From assembly GCA_049568075.1 (NCBI GenBank), contig CP144911.1: DNA of 64,000 bases. One strand, given 5' to 3'. This document shows positions 1 to 8,229 of the stretch, piece by piece (positions within the stretch are counted from its first letter, which is position 1; each line of letters starts with the position of its first letter). This DNA comes from Gottfriedia sp049568075. Its GTDB lineage: Bacteria > Bacillota > Bacilli > Bacillales > Bacillaceae_G. Position numbers and translations under genes: made by a program. The notes beneath the pieces were generated by a model. That model was not told the origin of the DNA. It ran no database searches and worked only from the letters and a program-made list of their open reading frames with translations.

Positions 1-272
1 CCATTAACATGAGCAAGATCGAAATACAATTACCGTTACATCTGTTAATGAACCTTGCTTGTCAAAGAGAATGCGGTGGGGTTAGTGCTTTGCTGGTGTA
101 TACTATATATACCCCTTACTATAGTTTACTTACAAAATCAGTTGAAATTTTTCTTAAATGTAAGAATGACGTCATACCCTAAACTAAAATGGTTAATTAT
201 TATACTCAATTGTCTTGTCTATTTATTCTTCTGTAATTCCCATTCATGTTTTATTTCATATCTTACCTCCTA

Positions 273-549
273 TTTTTTTAGTAAACGTTTACGGAATTAG
301 CTTAACACCTTAAAAGGTAAATTTTACTAAAAACAGTGTCATTTTTGTGAACGATTTCACATTATTATCTACGGCTGCGTTTACTCCTATTGAAACCACA
401 TGAAAATTTAACAACTATGATTCTATTAACATGCATTATTCCTATATTTTTATTTAATCTTTACAAAGGTACTTTTAAAAGTAAAAATTTGTAAGATTTT
501 ACTAAACATTCACAAAAATTCCATTAAATTCATTTCCAAGATTACTATG
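273..549. repeat. Dispersed intergenic repeat, copy A
   Basis: This non-coding stretch recurs at 1598-1830 (partial) and 3234-3530. Shared landmarks in order are GTAAACGTTTAC, a GTGAA..TTCAC inverted pair, CTGCGTTTACTCCTATTG, CTATGATTCTATTAACAT and an AGTAAAA-N10-TTTTACT inverted pair. In this copy the repeat runs straight into the LCP gene fragment at 547. Copies B and C lie upstream of other exported or membrane protein genes. It has no coding capacity and no transposase. It may be a mobile promoter or regulatory cassette, or the by-product of local duplications. Confidence 0.7.
281..292. promoter_or_regulatory. cre-like palindrome GTAAACGTTTAC
   Basis: A perfect 12-bp palindrome resembling the CcpA (cre) or LacI-family operator core. 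It is repeated exactly at 3241-3252 in repeat copy C. No adjacent promoter could be assigned with confidence, so the link to carbon control is an inference. Confidence 0.35.
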
Positions 550-849
550 ACTAGGATTAACTTAATTATTAAAGGAATTGCTAGTTTCCCTAAAACGTTA
601 GGTGTGATCCAAACTTACATACAAACCAACATGTCTACAATGGAACTATTAAAAATAGGATCCGATTTCATAGTTAAAGGTAAGGATAAAGATGTAGAAA
701 CATTACGAATTCCTGGAGACGGTGCTTTCACACCAAAAAGATATGAAAAAGCCGGTGAAGTAATGGAACTAGATGCTGAAAAAAACAAAGAAGTATTTCA
801 GGTATTTTTAAAAAAGATATTTGTTAAATTTGACTATATGTTACATTAA
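547..849 (+). pseudogene. LCP (LytR-CpsA-Psr) protein, C-terminal fragment
   Basis: The reading frame matches the last third of LytR-type wall teichoic acid/glycopolymer ligases: a helical stretch, then IETL/VETLRIP-like and LDAEKNKE motifs typical of the family C-terminus. The catalytic LCP domain, membrane anchor and normal start are missing, because the frame opens directly out of the upstream repeat. The segment corresponds to what is deleted from the LCP gene at 4909-5696, whose own tail (FTPKR, AGEVLELDAEKNKE) is nearly the same. It is therefore a relic of duplication and recombination, unlikely to make a working enzyme. The last dozen residues diverge from the family. Confidence 0.7.
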
Positions 850-1173
850 TAGCTTCTCGTTTAAGTAATGAATTCGGAAAAGTAAAAACATCAATTTCCA
901 CTAATAAATTGTGTGTAATCAAAACCCCTTGTCATCTTTGTGAATATTTTTACAATAAAAAGTTACTTCATGACTAAATGAAATAGAAAAATAACCATTC
1001 CTCCATTATCTGGTATCTCCGTCATTCAAGAAACTCCTTTTTAGAAGAATTATAGTAACGTCTATATAATGGCATTCAATTTTCCCGTTAACTTCACATA
1101 GTGTTCGATTATTCCCATAATATACCTTTTGAAATATGATAAGCTTAAAGAAAATACTTTAAGGAGCTGGATT
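850..1173. other. Intergenic, no feature recognised
   Basis: About 320 AT-rich bases between the LCP fragment and a small membrane protein gene. I see no convincing reading frame, RNA gene or terminator here. Confidence 0.5.
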
Positions 1174-1344
1174 ATGTTTAAATCAGCAGTAATAATTAGT
1201 TTTCTTCTAGTAGTTTTACTAAGTACCTATTTTCTAATGCAAAGAGAGTGGCAAAGTGCTATAACAATTTGGGCTTTTTATGGTGGTATTTTATCTATTA
1301 CAGTTTACTTTTCTTTTTATCAAAAAAAGAAAAAAGTAAACTAA
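1174..1344 (+). CDS. Small membrane protein (56 aa), unknown
   Basis: A 56-residue protein starting MFKSAVIIS. AAGGAG stands about seven bases before ATG 1174, which is preferred to an in-frame start upstream at 1129 without a ribosome site. Residues about 4-20 and 30-48 form two hydrophobic helices joined by QREWQSA, and the tail is basic (QKKKKKVN), placing the C-terminus in the cytoplasm. A strong hairpin terminator follows at 1505. I do not recognise a family. Its position in a patch of short exported proteins and LCP debris is the only context. Confidence 0.6.
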   Translation: MFKSAVIISFLLVVLLSTYFLMQREWQSAITIWAFYGGILSITVYFSFYQKKKKVN

Positions 1345-1504
1345 TATCTATTCACCAATAAACATACCAATACTTGTTGGTACTGTAGATTCATCCATTA
1401 TAAAATTGATGTTGTAGATGTAATACATATAAGGATGGATTATTTCAAAAATATTTAAGTCATGGTATCTTACTCAAAGGGAGTTCATTTACAAAATTTT
1501 AGAG

Positions 1505-1540
1505 AAAAAGTGATTCCGCTGTCTCTGGAATCACTTTTTC
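1505..1540 (+). terminator. Rho-independent terminator
   Basis: AAAAAGTGATTCC pairs with GGAATCACTTTTT around an eight- to nine-base loop. It would end transcription from the small membrane protein gene at 1174. Confidence 0.8.
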
Positions 1541-1597
1541 CGTTGTCATATAAGTTAATTTATTACGGGAAGAAATGAACATACATATAATAAACTC

Positions 1598-1830
1598 TAT
1601 GAAAATTTAACTACTAAGATTCTATTAACATGTATTATTCTGATATTATTATTGAAAAACTATTTAATCTTCACAAAGGTACTTCTAAAAGTAAAAATGT
1701 GTAACGTTTTACTAAATCATTCACAAAAATTCCACTAAATTCATTCCTAAGATTACTATAATTAAAAACATTATATATTACTTAAAGAGGTAATCGATTT
1801 AATAGATAACGTTTTCTAATCAATTCAAAA
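1598..1830. repeat. Dispersed intergenic repeat, copy B (partial)
   Basis: Starts at ATGAAAATTTAAC and matches copies A (273) and C (3234) through the AGTAAAA..TTTTACT inverted pair and the run CACAAAAATTCCACTAAAT. Similarity with copy C continues for some tens of bases beyond the end of copy A. The 5' half with the GTAAACGTTTAC palindrome is missing. The small membrane gene at 1893 lies directly downstream. Confidence 0.65.
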
Positions 1831-1892
1831 TATAGTAATGAAAAATTTTATTTTTTTGATAGATTAAAATAAAAAAGGAGTAATTGAAGATT

Positions 1893-2156
1893 ATGGATGA
1901 GGATGTTTTTCTAAAGGATGAGGAAGCTTTTCCTTTATATAGAATACTATCTATTTCATCGGGTATGCAGTCTTTATTTATTATGTTGAATGCACGTTTT
2001 ATGATAGAAAGTATCGTGAATGTAGTTGTAATATGTTTATTTTTTTTAAGTTACTTAATTATTTTTATAATAATGCCAAAAACTAAACGAAATTATCAAT
2101 ATATTATTTTAAGTTTTGTATTATTTGTATGTATTTCAATATTTGCTATTAAATAA
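1893..2156 (+). CDS. Small two-helix membrane protein (87 aa), unknown
   Basis: Starts at ATG 1893 twelve bases after AAAAGGAG; a TTG at 1884 in the same frame sits too close to that ribosome site. The N-terminal ~20 residues are acidic (DEDVFLKDEEAF). Two strongly hydrophobic segments follow (about 42-60 and 70-86), separated by the basic loop PKTKRNYQ. No enzymatic motif is visible. It stands between repeat copy B, which may carry its promoter, and a strong terminator overlapping its stop codon. Family unknown. Confidence 0.6.
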   Translation: MDEDVFLKDEEAFPLYRILSISSGMQSLFIMLNARFMIESIVNVVVICLFFLSYLIIFIIMPKTKRNYQYIILSFVLFVCISIFAIK

Positions 2157-2206
2157 AATAGCGGAGGTCAGCATTGAATAATTTGATGCTAACCTCCGCT
2201 ATTTTA
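2154..2206 (+). terminator. Rho-independent terminator
   Basis: AAAATAGCGGAGGT pairs with ACCTCCGCTATTTT, a long stem that begins at the stop codon of the 1893 gene and has A/T tails on both sides, so it can act in both directions. Confidence 0.85.
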
Positions 2207-2506
2207 AATTGTTTCAGTCCAGTAAGATTTTATTAATTTTGTACGCGCTGAATCGCAGTATATATATATTGTGTCTAAGAACTCTTGTTTTATACAGAGT
2301 AATAGTACTGAACAACATCTTTTCCGTATCGTTTAGGACCTTGTGTGCATATGAAAATTTTTAATTACCTTCTGGAGGAGATGCAATGATCTTAGACTCA
2401 AAACTGAAGCTTTTGAATTCATATTTTTTAACTTAAAACGTGATTCAACACGAAAATCCCCAGTGAAACCGGGGGCATTTGTAATCAAACAAAGTGGTAA
2501 TGCTTC
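2207..2506. other. Intergenic stretch with weak hairpin
   Basis: About 300 bases with no supported gene. A CCCC-N9-GGGG hairpin at 2458-2475 is followed on the minus strand by ATTTT and may terminate the frameshifted lipoprotein gene to the right. Confidence 0.4.
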
Positions 2507-3126
2507 CTATTCAGGCCGTTTAATCTGGATCTTTGTCTTTATATATTCAGTATGAGGTTTATCTCTCTTATCAACCCAGCTTACTTTTATAGAAATTTCA
2601 TTTAATTTCGTAATTGCGTCTTCGAATGTCTCTTCAGGGAATAAGTTTAAACTTCTACCTGCAGAAATACCTCTTGGAGATTTAATAGATGGAGAAATTG
2701 TGAACTCCTTAGAAACTGCTTTATCTGAAAGAGATTCTTTCATTAAAATGTTCGTAATCAACAAATCGGGAGTATAAATACTTCATAAGCATTAATTGGT
2801 AATTGACCTGAGACGATGACATTTTTCATGTATGTTTTTGCTTTTGAAACTCTAACATCGATCTCTATTCTTCCCTCAGCAGACTGATAAGTTTCAGCTC
2901 CAATTTGAAAGTTTTTACTATTTGATAAGAACTCAGATGGATTTTTCTTCAAAATATCTGCCGATTCAACTTTCATGGTATCGTCACCATTTTTCTTTGT
3001 TGGAGAAGTTTGTTCTGTAGTGGTTTGTGTAGAAACAGGTTTCGATTCTAGATCTTCTATTTTTTCACAAGCTGTGAAAATTGATATAGTTAAAACTATA
3101 GCAATTAATATAATTAGTTTTTTCAT
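2507..3126 (-). pseudogene. Lipoprotein gene split by a frameshift
   Basis: The 5' part (to about 2758) encodes a lipoprotein: MKKLIILIAIVLTISIFTAC ends in a lipobox Cys, then a Ser/Thr/Gln-rich linker and a compact domain ending NAYEVFI. The 3' part continues the same protein in another frame (TPDLLITN...). Inserting one T in the run GTATTTATAC joins them (EVFYTPDLLITN), giving roughly 205 residues. Either a real 1-bp deletion or a sequencing error explains this. The best AGGAGGAG ribosome site lies more than 30 bases from the ATG, and a GGAATAG..CTATTCC hairpin occupies the space between, which could bring it closer. Function unknown. Confidence 0.7.
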
Positions 3127-3233
3127 TTTATGAGAACGGAATAGGCTCCCCCCTATTCCTCTCCTCCTTTTTTAGTTTTTGTCCTTTATACCAGTTTGTC
3201 CAAGCTCGATCATAAAAAGAACAATGAACCTAG

Positions 3234-3530
3234 TTTTTTAGTAAACGTTTACGAAATTAGCTTAACATTTTAAAAGGTAAATTTTTCTAAAACTCATTGT
3301 CTTTTTGTGAACAATTTCACATTTAATTTACAGCTGCGTTTACTCCTATTGAAACCACATGAAAATTAAACAACTATGATTCTATTAACATTCATTATTC
3401 CTATGTTTTTATTTAATCTTCACATAGGTGCATTTAAAAGTAAAAATTTGTATAGTTTTACTAAAACTTTCACAAAAATTCCACTGAAATTATTCTACAG
3501 ATAACTACAATTAGAGACATTAATAAATTA
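3234..3530. repeat. Dispersed intergenic repeat, copy C
   Basis: Matches copy A almost end to end, including the GTAAACGTTTAC palindrome at 3241-3252, the GTGAA..TTCAC pair and the AGTAAAA..TTTTACT pair. It lies upstream of the secreted protein gene at 3702 and, in the other direction, of the frameshifted lipoprotein gene. Confidence 0.7.
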
Positions 3531-3701
3531 TTTTCATAAGAGGTGAATGTTTTGGTAGATAATCTAGTAAATTAGTTTTCTAATAAATTTTTAAAAATAT
3601 ATAGGAGGGAATTTTACTATTCGGTTTTTAAACTGTACAAATTACTTAATTAAAAAATAAAAATACAAATCTTGTAATTTTAAAAATAATCGGAGGTCAG
3701 T

Positions 3702-4595
3702 ATGATTATCAAACGAAGAAATACACACAGTTTTTTATTACTATTAAGCACACTTTTTTGTGTTGGAGGACTTTCAAATGGCTTTGCTAATGCTGAGGAA
3801 ATTCAAAATACATCCACCGAAGAACTACATATTTTATCTGAAGAACTAGTGAGTCCAGTTCAATTTAATACTTTAGAAAGCATAAAATTACAAAATTTAG
3901 GTTTTCTACCTGATGAAATTAATAGTATGACAGTTGGAGAATATAATGATTTCAAAGATTTATACGGATCAAATTTAACTACAGATGAAAATTATTATAA
4001 GATAACTCAAGAGATTCCTTACTCTGAGCCCTTAGTTGAAGAAATCTCAAAAAATCAAGCAATTAATGAGATTAATACAACAAAGTTAGCTCGAGGTACT
4101 TCCTCAAAAACAACCGGTTATTTAAAAATGACGACTTCTTCTTCAAAATTAAATAATGGAAATACTCTATTAAAAAACTCGTTTACGTGGCTTAAGTCCC
4201 CAAATATGAAATTAACTGATGTAGTTGCAATTACCCATTCTGCAAGTTCTGTAAAAATTCCAAATACCGATAAGTTTAGTTATAAATACACAGATGGTAA
4301 AGGGATACATTCAGTTGGAGCAACAAGTACCACAAAAAATAACAAAGGACTCGCAAAAAAATTCAAGTTAAAAGATTTGGGGATTAATGTGGCACCATAT
4401 AATCACAACGGTTATCTTTCAGTTGAAGTAACTAAGGGTAATAAATATGATATAACTGCTAATGCTTATGGTCACTACACACATACTACTTTAGGTGTAA
4501 CATCATCTATAGACATTAAAACAGGAAGTATAGGAGTTGGGATATATGGTACCAAAACTGATATGGAAGATACTATGATAAAATTCAATTATTAG
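3702..4595 (+). CDS. Secreted protein of unknown function (297 aa)
   Basis: Starts at ATG 3702 behind CGGAGGTCAGT. Residues 1-31 form a Sec signal peptide (basic MIIKRR, hydrophobic core, ANA-EE cleavage). A mostly helical, acidic segment follows to about residue 115, and then a Ser/Thr/Lys-rich probable beta domain from about 130 with no cysteine cluster or catalytic motif that I recognise. The preproregion-like layout (acidic segment, then ARGTSS) hints at processing, which is inference. Repeat copy C lies upstream and a tiny membrane gene follows 18 bases after the stop, suggesting co-transcription. Family not recognised. Confidence 0.7.
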   Translation: MIIKRRNTHSFLLLLSTLFCVGGLSNGFANAEEIQNTSTEELHILSEELVSPVQFNTLESIKLQNLGFLPDEINSMTVGEYNDFKDLYGSNLTTDENYYKITQEIPYSEPLVEEISKNQAINEINTTKLARGTSSKTTGYLKMTTSSSKLNNGNTLLKNSFTWLKSPNMKLTDVVAITHSASSVKIPNTDKFSYKYTDGKGIHSVGATSTTKNNKGLAKKFKLKDLGINVAPYNHNGYLSVEVTKGNKYDITANAYGHYTHTTLGVTSSIDIKTGSIGVGIYGTKTDMEDTMIKFNY

Positions 4596-4613
4596 TAAAT
4601 AGAGGTTACTTAA

Positions 4614-4784
4614 ATGAAAAATATTTTTGTTTTTGCAATCGCTTCACCTATTGTATTTTATATTTTATCATTACTACTCATTTTACTTAATTTTGATGAA
4701 TTAAACTCGTTCTATATTACTCTATCTATATATTTAGGGGTAATAATTGGACTTTTATTCAAAATTTATAAAAACATAAAATAG
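4614..4784 (+). CDS. Two-helix membrane peptide (56 aa), unknown
   Basis: A 56-codon frame starting MKNIFVFAIA with AGAGG eight bases upstream, immediately after the secreted protein gene. It has two hydrophobic segments (about 3-25 and 33-49) and a basic tail FKIYKNIK. The tight spacing makes an operon with the 3702 gene likely, perhaps as a membrane partner or immunity-like protein; that role is inference. Confidence 0.55.
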   Translation: MKNIFVFAIASPIVFYILSLLLILLNFDELNSFYITLSIYLGVIIGLLFKIYKNIK

Positions 4785-4808
4785 TATACCATATCATTTA
4801 TAAATAGT

Positions 4809-4871
4809 TTGGCGTGGTTACCCTAAATTGAGGAACGGGGTAAGTGCCTCAATGAGGGTAACATATGCCAA
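4809..4871 (+). ncRNA. Structured leader RNA with two alternative folds
   Basis: Three nested helices are visible: TTGGC/GCCAA (4809-4813 with 4867-4871), GTTACCCT/AGGGTAAC (4817-4824 with 4855-4862) and TTGAGG/CCTCAA (4828-4833 with 4847-4852), capped by a 13-base loop AACGGGGTAAGTG. The loop repeats GGGTAA and GTGCC, so the left arm GGC..TTACCC can instead pair with 4838-4848. It lies 38 bases before the LCP start codon. I cannot match it to a known riboswitch class. Confidence 0.5.
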
Positions 4872-4908
4872 TTCAATTAAAAATACTTCTAGTTTGGTAA
4901 AGGAGACT

Positions 4909-5696
4909 ATGTATAGACAGCTTAATAAGAAGAAAAAAAAGAAAAGTCTTTTATTTAAATTAAGTTTAATCCTAGTAATTCTAATATCAGGTACACTTGC
5001 TTATGGATTCTATCAATATAAAAAAGGAATTCAGTTAGGACAAACGAGCAATAATAAAAAAACTATAAAATTCAATTCTACTAAAATACCTAATAAAACC
5101 AACATCCTATTGCTAGGAGAAGATGCTCGTAAAAAAGGTGGAAGCTCACGAACTGATTCAATTATGATCTTACAATACAATAATAAACACGAAACAAAGT
5201 TAGTTTCGATTATGAGAGATAATTATGTTCCAATTCCGGGATATGGAAAACACAAGATTAACGCAGCCTATTCTTTCGGAGGGGTTGAGCTTCTACGGCA
5301 AACAATTCAACAAAATTTTGAAATTGAAATTGAATATTATGCAATAATTGATTTCAAAGGTTTTGAAGAAATGATTAATGGGATTGCTCCAAACGGAATA
5401 ACAATTAATGTAGAGAAACCGATGGAAAGTCATATCGGAGTCAGTCTTAAACCAGGGGTTCAACAATTAAATGGAAAAGAACTTTTAGGGTATGCAAGAT
5501 TTAGACATGATGCAAAAGGTGATTTTGATCGAGTTGTTAGACAACAAAAAGTGCTGGAAGCTATTAAGTAGAGACATTGAGAATACCTATAAAAAACACT
5601 TTTACTTTTACACCAAAAAGAAATGAAAAAGCCGGTGAAGTATTGGAGTTAGATGCTGAAAAGAACAAAGAGGCTTTGGAGCTGTTTTTAAATTAA
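4909..5696 (+). pseudogene. LCP (LytR-CpsA-Psr) family protein, C-terminally deleted
   Basis: ATG 4909 follows AAAGGAG; it encodes a basic cytoplasmic tail, one membrane helix (about 13-34) and an extracellular LCP domain with the family signatures LLLGEDAR, RTDSIMI, SIMRDNYVPIPG, KINAAYSFGG and the FRHDAKGDFDRVVRQQK block that binds the polyprenyl-phosphate substrate. LCP enzymes attach teichoic acids or other glycopolymers to peptidoglycan. The frame stops at 5571 after VLEAIK, about 60-70 residues short, yet the normal family C-terminus (FTPKR to ELFLN) survives in another frame at 5600-5696. So an internal deletion has occurred; the 220-residue product keeps the catalytic core and might retain activity. 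Confidence 0.75.
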
Positions 5697-5697
5697 T

Positions 5698-5727
5698 AAA
5701 AGGACGCAAAATGCGTCCTTTCTTTAT
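5698..5727 (+). terminator. Rho-independent terminator
   Basis: AAAGGACGC pairs with GCGTCCTTT around a short loop, followed by CTTTAT. It ends the LCP locus. Confidence 0.85.
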
Positions 5728-5733
5728 AAGCTA

Positions 5734-5898
5734 TTATTGTACTGTCTCCAACTTAGTATAGCTCAAATTCTTACCAAAAAATCCCTTCAACTCCCCAACC
5801 AGATTAGTAAACTTTTGCTTCTTTCCATCAGAAGTTAATGGTTGATCGTAGTAGCCTCTTGCTTGGTTGGATAAAGAAGGGTTAACTCGAAAAGTAAA
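5734..5898 (-). pseudogene. C-terminal gene remnant, unknown
   Basis: Minus-strand frame of about 50 codons reading FRVNPSLSNQARGYYDQ... to KLETVQ and a stop at 5734. The composition is coding-like, but there is no start and a hairpin terminator abuts the upstream end, so this is the tail of a lost gene. I do not recognise the family. Confidence 0.4.
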
Positions 5899-5928
5899 AA
5901 AAGATTGTCCAATAAATAGACAATCTTA
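5899..5928. terminator. Hairpin terminator
   Basis: AAGATTGTC pairs with GACAATCTT; on the minus strand it is followed by a run of T. Confidence 0.7.
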
Positions 5929-6018
5929 AACACGCTATTTAAGACTTCAGTATACTAAACTATTAATAATCGGTTCTCCAGATATTCATAGACATCAATA
6001 ATAAGAAAGGTGAATTGC

Positions 6019-6258
6019 ATGTTGATTGAGGAATATAGAAGAATAAATAATTGTGATAAAAATAAAGTTCAAATTTATGCAAACAGCTCAACTGGTGTTG
6101 TAACATTAATCATTGGTGATCGAACTATTGTTGCAAAAAATAATTCACTAGAAAGTATTATTGGCGAAGTTCGAAAACACCGTCACAATCGATTAGCTCA
6201 AAGTAGAATTCAAACAGCAAGATTTATGGAAAAATTAAACAGTATTGGTTGCAAATAG
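6019..6258 (+). CDS. Small soluble protein (79 aa), unknown
   Basis: ATG 6019 is chosen because AAAGG lies eight bases upstream; a GTG at 6010 overlaps that site. The protein begins MLIEEYRRINN, has a short beta-like stretch (VVTLIIGDRTIVAK) and a basic, helix-forming C-terminal half (EVRKHRHNRLAQSRIQTARF). It lacks membrane segments and cysteine motifs, except a Cys near each end. It forms a single-gene unit with its own terminator. Family not recognised. Confidence 0.5.
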   Translation: MLIEEYRRINNCDKNKVQIYANSSTGVVTLIIGDRTIVAKNNSLESIIGEVRKHRHNRLAQSRIQTARFMEKLNSIGCK

Positions 6259-6283
6259 GAACAATTTTAAAACTTCAATAAGC

Positions 6284-6337
6284 AAAAAAGCCTGAATCCA
6301 TGATTATCAAATAATCAATGCTCCAGGCTTTTATTTT
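6284..6337 (+). terminator. Rho-independent terminator
   Basis: AAAAGCCTG pairs with CAGGCTTTT, with an inner TGATTAT/ATAATCA helix, followed by ATTTTA. Confidence 0.8.
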
Positions 6338-6448
6338 ATAACTTAGTATATTTTTCTACTATTTAACAGTGGCTATCTACAAGTATTTCCAATAAAATTA
6401 AAATATTGTTAGAAATGTAAACTTACAATTAGATATTGGAGGAGTATT

Positions 6449-8155
6449 GTGTCAAATTATAAATCACAACTGAAACGCATCGTCGAAGGATTAAAACATA
6501 CAGATCCAGCGATTCGACATGATGCAATTTTTGAATTAATCGAACTATCAGAAGTAGATGACCTACAATTTAATTTATTGACTTTGGAATGGTTAGCAAA
6601 AGAAGCCGCTTATCCATATCCAACATCATTTAAGGTATGGGATGAACCTAGTTACCATCTAATCAAATTCATCTCTGATTTTGAAATACCTGAATTAACA
6701 GAGGCCTTAATAAAATATTACCCTGAATATAGTAAGGCTGCTAAAGAAGAAGTATTTCGATACATAACCTCTTTTGACGGAGAAGAGCATGAACAAGCAA
6801 TCTTGGAATTAATTGAACAAGATATTCAAAACAAACAAGTTGTCTTACCATTAGATGTGCTATACGACAATCCTGGCATCATTATTAAACTATTAGAAAA
6901 ACATACTGAATTATTTGAAGTGGAAGAATATAAAACTACTTTTTATCGATTGTTGTCATACTGTTTAGATAAAAATTATCTAGACCGTTTCAAAACAAAA
7001 TACATCGCGCCATTGTTATTAGTGGATTATCAAAAGCAAGTAGACGAATTTCTGCTTTATCAAAATGATTATGATATTAAGTTTGTGTATGGTTCATGGA
7101 AAGAAACCTATTTACAAATCCGTTCAATTATGGCGATCTATTTATCTTTAATGGAGTATTACTTTAATGATGAGATGACACCTTTTATAAAAGAAGCAAT
7201 GTCATTTACTGACCCGTTTATTCGAACTAACGCAATTATTGCGGCTCTTCAACGTGACATTGACGTACCTGAAGAACTACTGATGGACTGTGCTACAAAT
7301 ATAGAATCCACAGAATACTTTTATTGGGAAATACTCAGAATTCGTAAAGAACACTTATTCCCTATTAAAGAGAAAAAACAAGAATACTTCGCTAAAAGTC
7401 ACTTGTTTCTTCATATCGTACAAGAACATGATTTTGTCCCTGAAACAATCGAATTAGTTAAACAGCTTGATATTGAAAACTCATATAACCAACCAATCCG
7501 ATATTATTTAGCTTCCGTTTCACATGATGATCAATCCATTCCAGCTTGGGTAGGTGCTTATTCTCTCGAGGAAGAAGACGACTCGATTCATATGTGGGAA
7601 GGAACTTATTTAGAAGATGGACAGTTCAATGAGAAATCAATCGAAGAACATGTACAAGTATTTATGGACAAAAGAGAAAATGAAAAAGAAGAAGATGCTT
7701 CAATTTTATATTACGAAAGTAAGCCTAAATTAAGTAAATGGTTCTACACTTGGTACCTCTTACTAGCTGTGCGGGGATACCGAGCATTTACCACAATGGA
7801 CCCAGTATACATCACTTTAACAACTTTATTTGCAGTTTTAATCGTTTCATATCAAATCTATAAAACTAAACTATTAAAAAACAAAATCGAAATCGTCGGC
7901 AATATTGTCCGATATACCGAAAAGGATGCTCACTCTCAAATTTTACTAGAAGACATAAAAAAAATAACAATTCAAAAGTCTAACATGAAAACAAGAATGC
8001 TTGATCGACGTTCCAAAGTTGTAGCCATTTACAACAAACAAAACAAAGTAGCATTAGAATTCCCATTAGAATGTGTATCTTACGATGAATTTGCAATTGT
8101 TGTAGATGAACTGACGGATCATTTAAAAGAACAACCACATATTCAGCAACAATGA
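6449..8155 (+). CDS. HEAT-repeat-like protein with C-terminal membrane anchor (568 aa)
   Basis: Starts at GTG 6449 with GGAGGAG seven bases upstream. The first ~390 residues are helical, acidic and built of paired-helix repeats (for example DPAIRHDAIFELIELSE and DPFIRTNAIIAALQR), as in HEAT/ARM-type scaffolds. Around residues 430-475 a hydrophobic region (WYLLLAVRGYRAF, VYITLTTLFAVLIVSYQIY) looks like one or two membrane helices. A final ~90-residue domain resembles the PH-like/YcxB-like tails of Bacillus membrane proteins (that comparison is tentative). It is monocistronic, with its own terminator. Role unknown; a membrane-tethered scaffold is the most that can be inferred. Confidence 0.65.
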   Translation: MSNYKSQLKRIVEGLKHTDPAIRHDAIFELIELSEVDDLQFNLLTLEWLAKEAAYPYPTSFKVWDEPSYHLIKFISDFEIPELTEALIKYYPEYSKAAKEEVFRYITSFDGEEHEQAILELIEQDIQNKQVVLPLDVLYDNPGIIIKLLEKHTELFEVEEYKTTFYRLLSYCLDKNYLDRFKTKYIAPLLLVDYQKQVDEFLLYQNDYDIKFVYGSWKETYLQIRSIMAIYLSLMEYYFNDEMTPFIKEAMSFTDPFIRTNAIIAALQRDIDVPEELLMDCATNIESTEYFYWEILRIRKEHLFPIKEKKQEYFAKSHLFLHIVQEHDFVPETIELVKQLDIENSYNQPIRYYLASVSHDDQSIPAWVGAYSLEEEDDSIHMWEGTYLEDGQFNEKSIEEHVQVFMDKRENEKEEDASILYYESKPKLSKWFYTWYLLLAVRGYRAFTTMDPVYITLTTLFAVLIVSYQIYKTKLLKNKIEIVGNIVRYTEKDAHSQILLEDIKKITIQKSNMKTRMLDRRSKVVAIYNKQNKVALEFPLECVSYDEFAIVVDELTDHLKEQPHIQQQ

Positions 8156-8170
8156 TTTAATAGAAACAGT

Positions 8171-8224
8171 AAAAAGCTTGTACCTATGATTACAAAGTAA
8201 TAAATGGTACAAGCTTTTTATTTT
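8171..8224 (+). terminator. Rho-independent terminator, probably bidirectional
   Basis: AAAAAGCTTGTACC pairs with GGTACAAGCTTTTT. It separates the convergent genes at 6449 and 8230. Confidence 0.85.
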
Positions 8225-8229
8225 AATAT

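Noticed and set aside
55..300. 81-codon plus-strand frame at the window start
   Set aside because: It starts at TTG without a ribosome site, has odd composition and runs into the repeat. No evidence of a real gene.
4809..4871. Known riboswitch class for the hairpin
   Set aside because: I compared it from memory with the common classes (c-di-GMP, ydaO, preQ1, SAM, guanidine, fluoride) and none fits, so no class is claimed.
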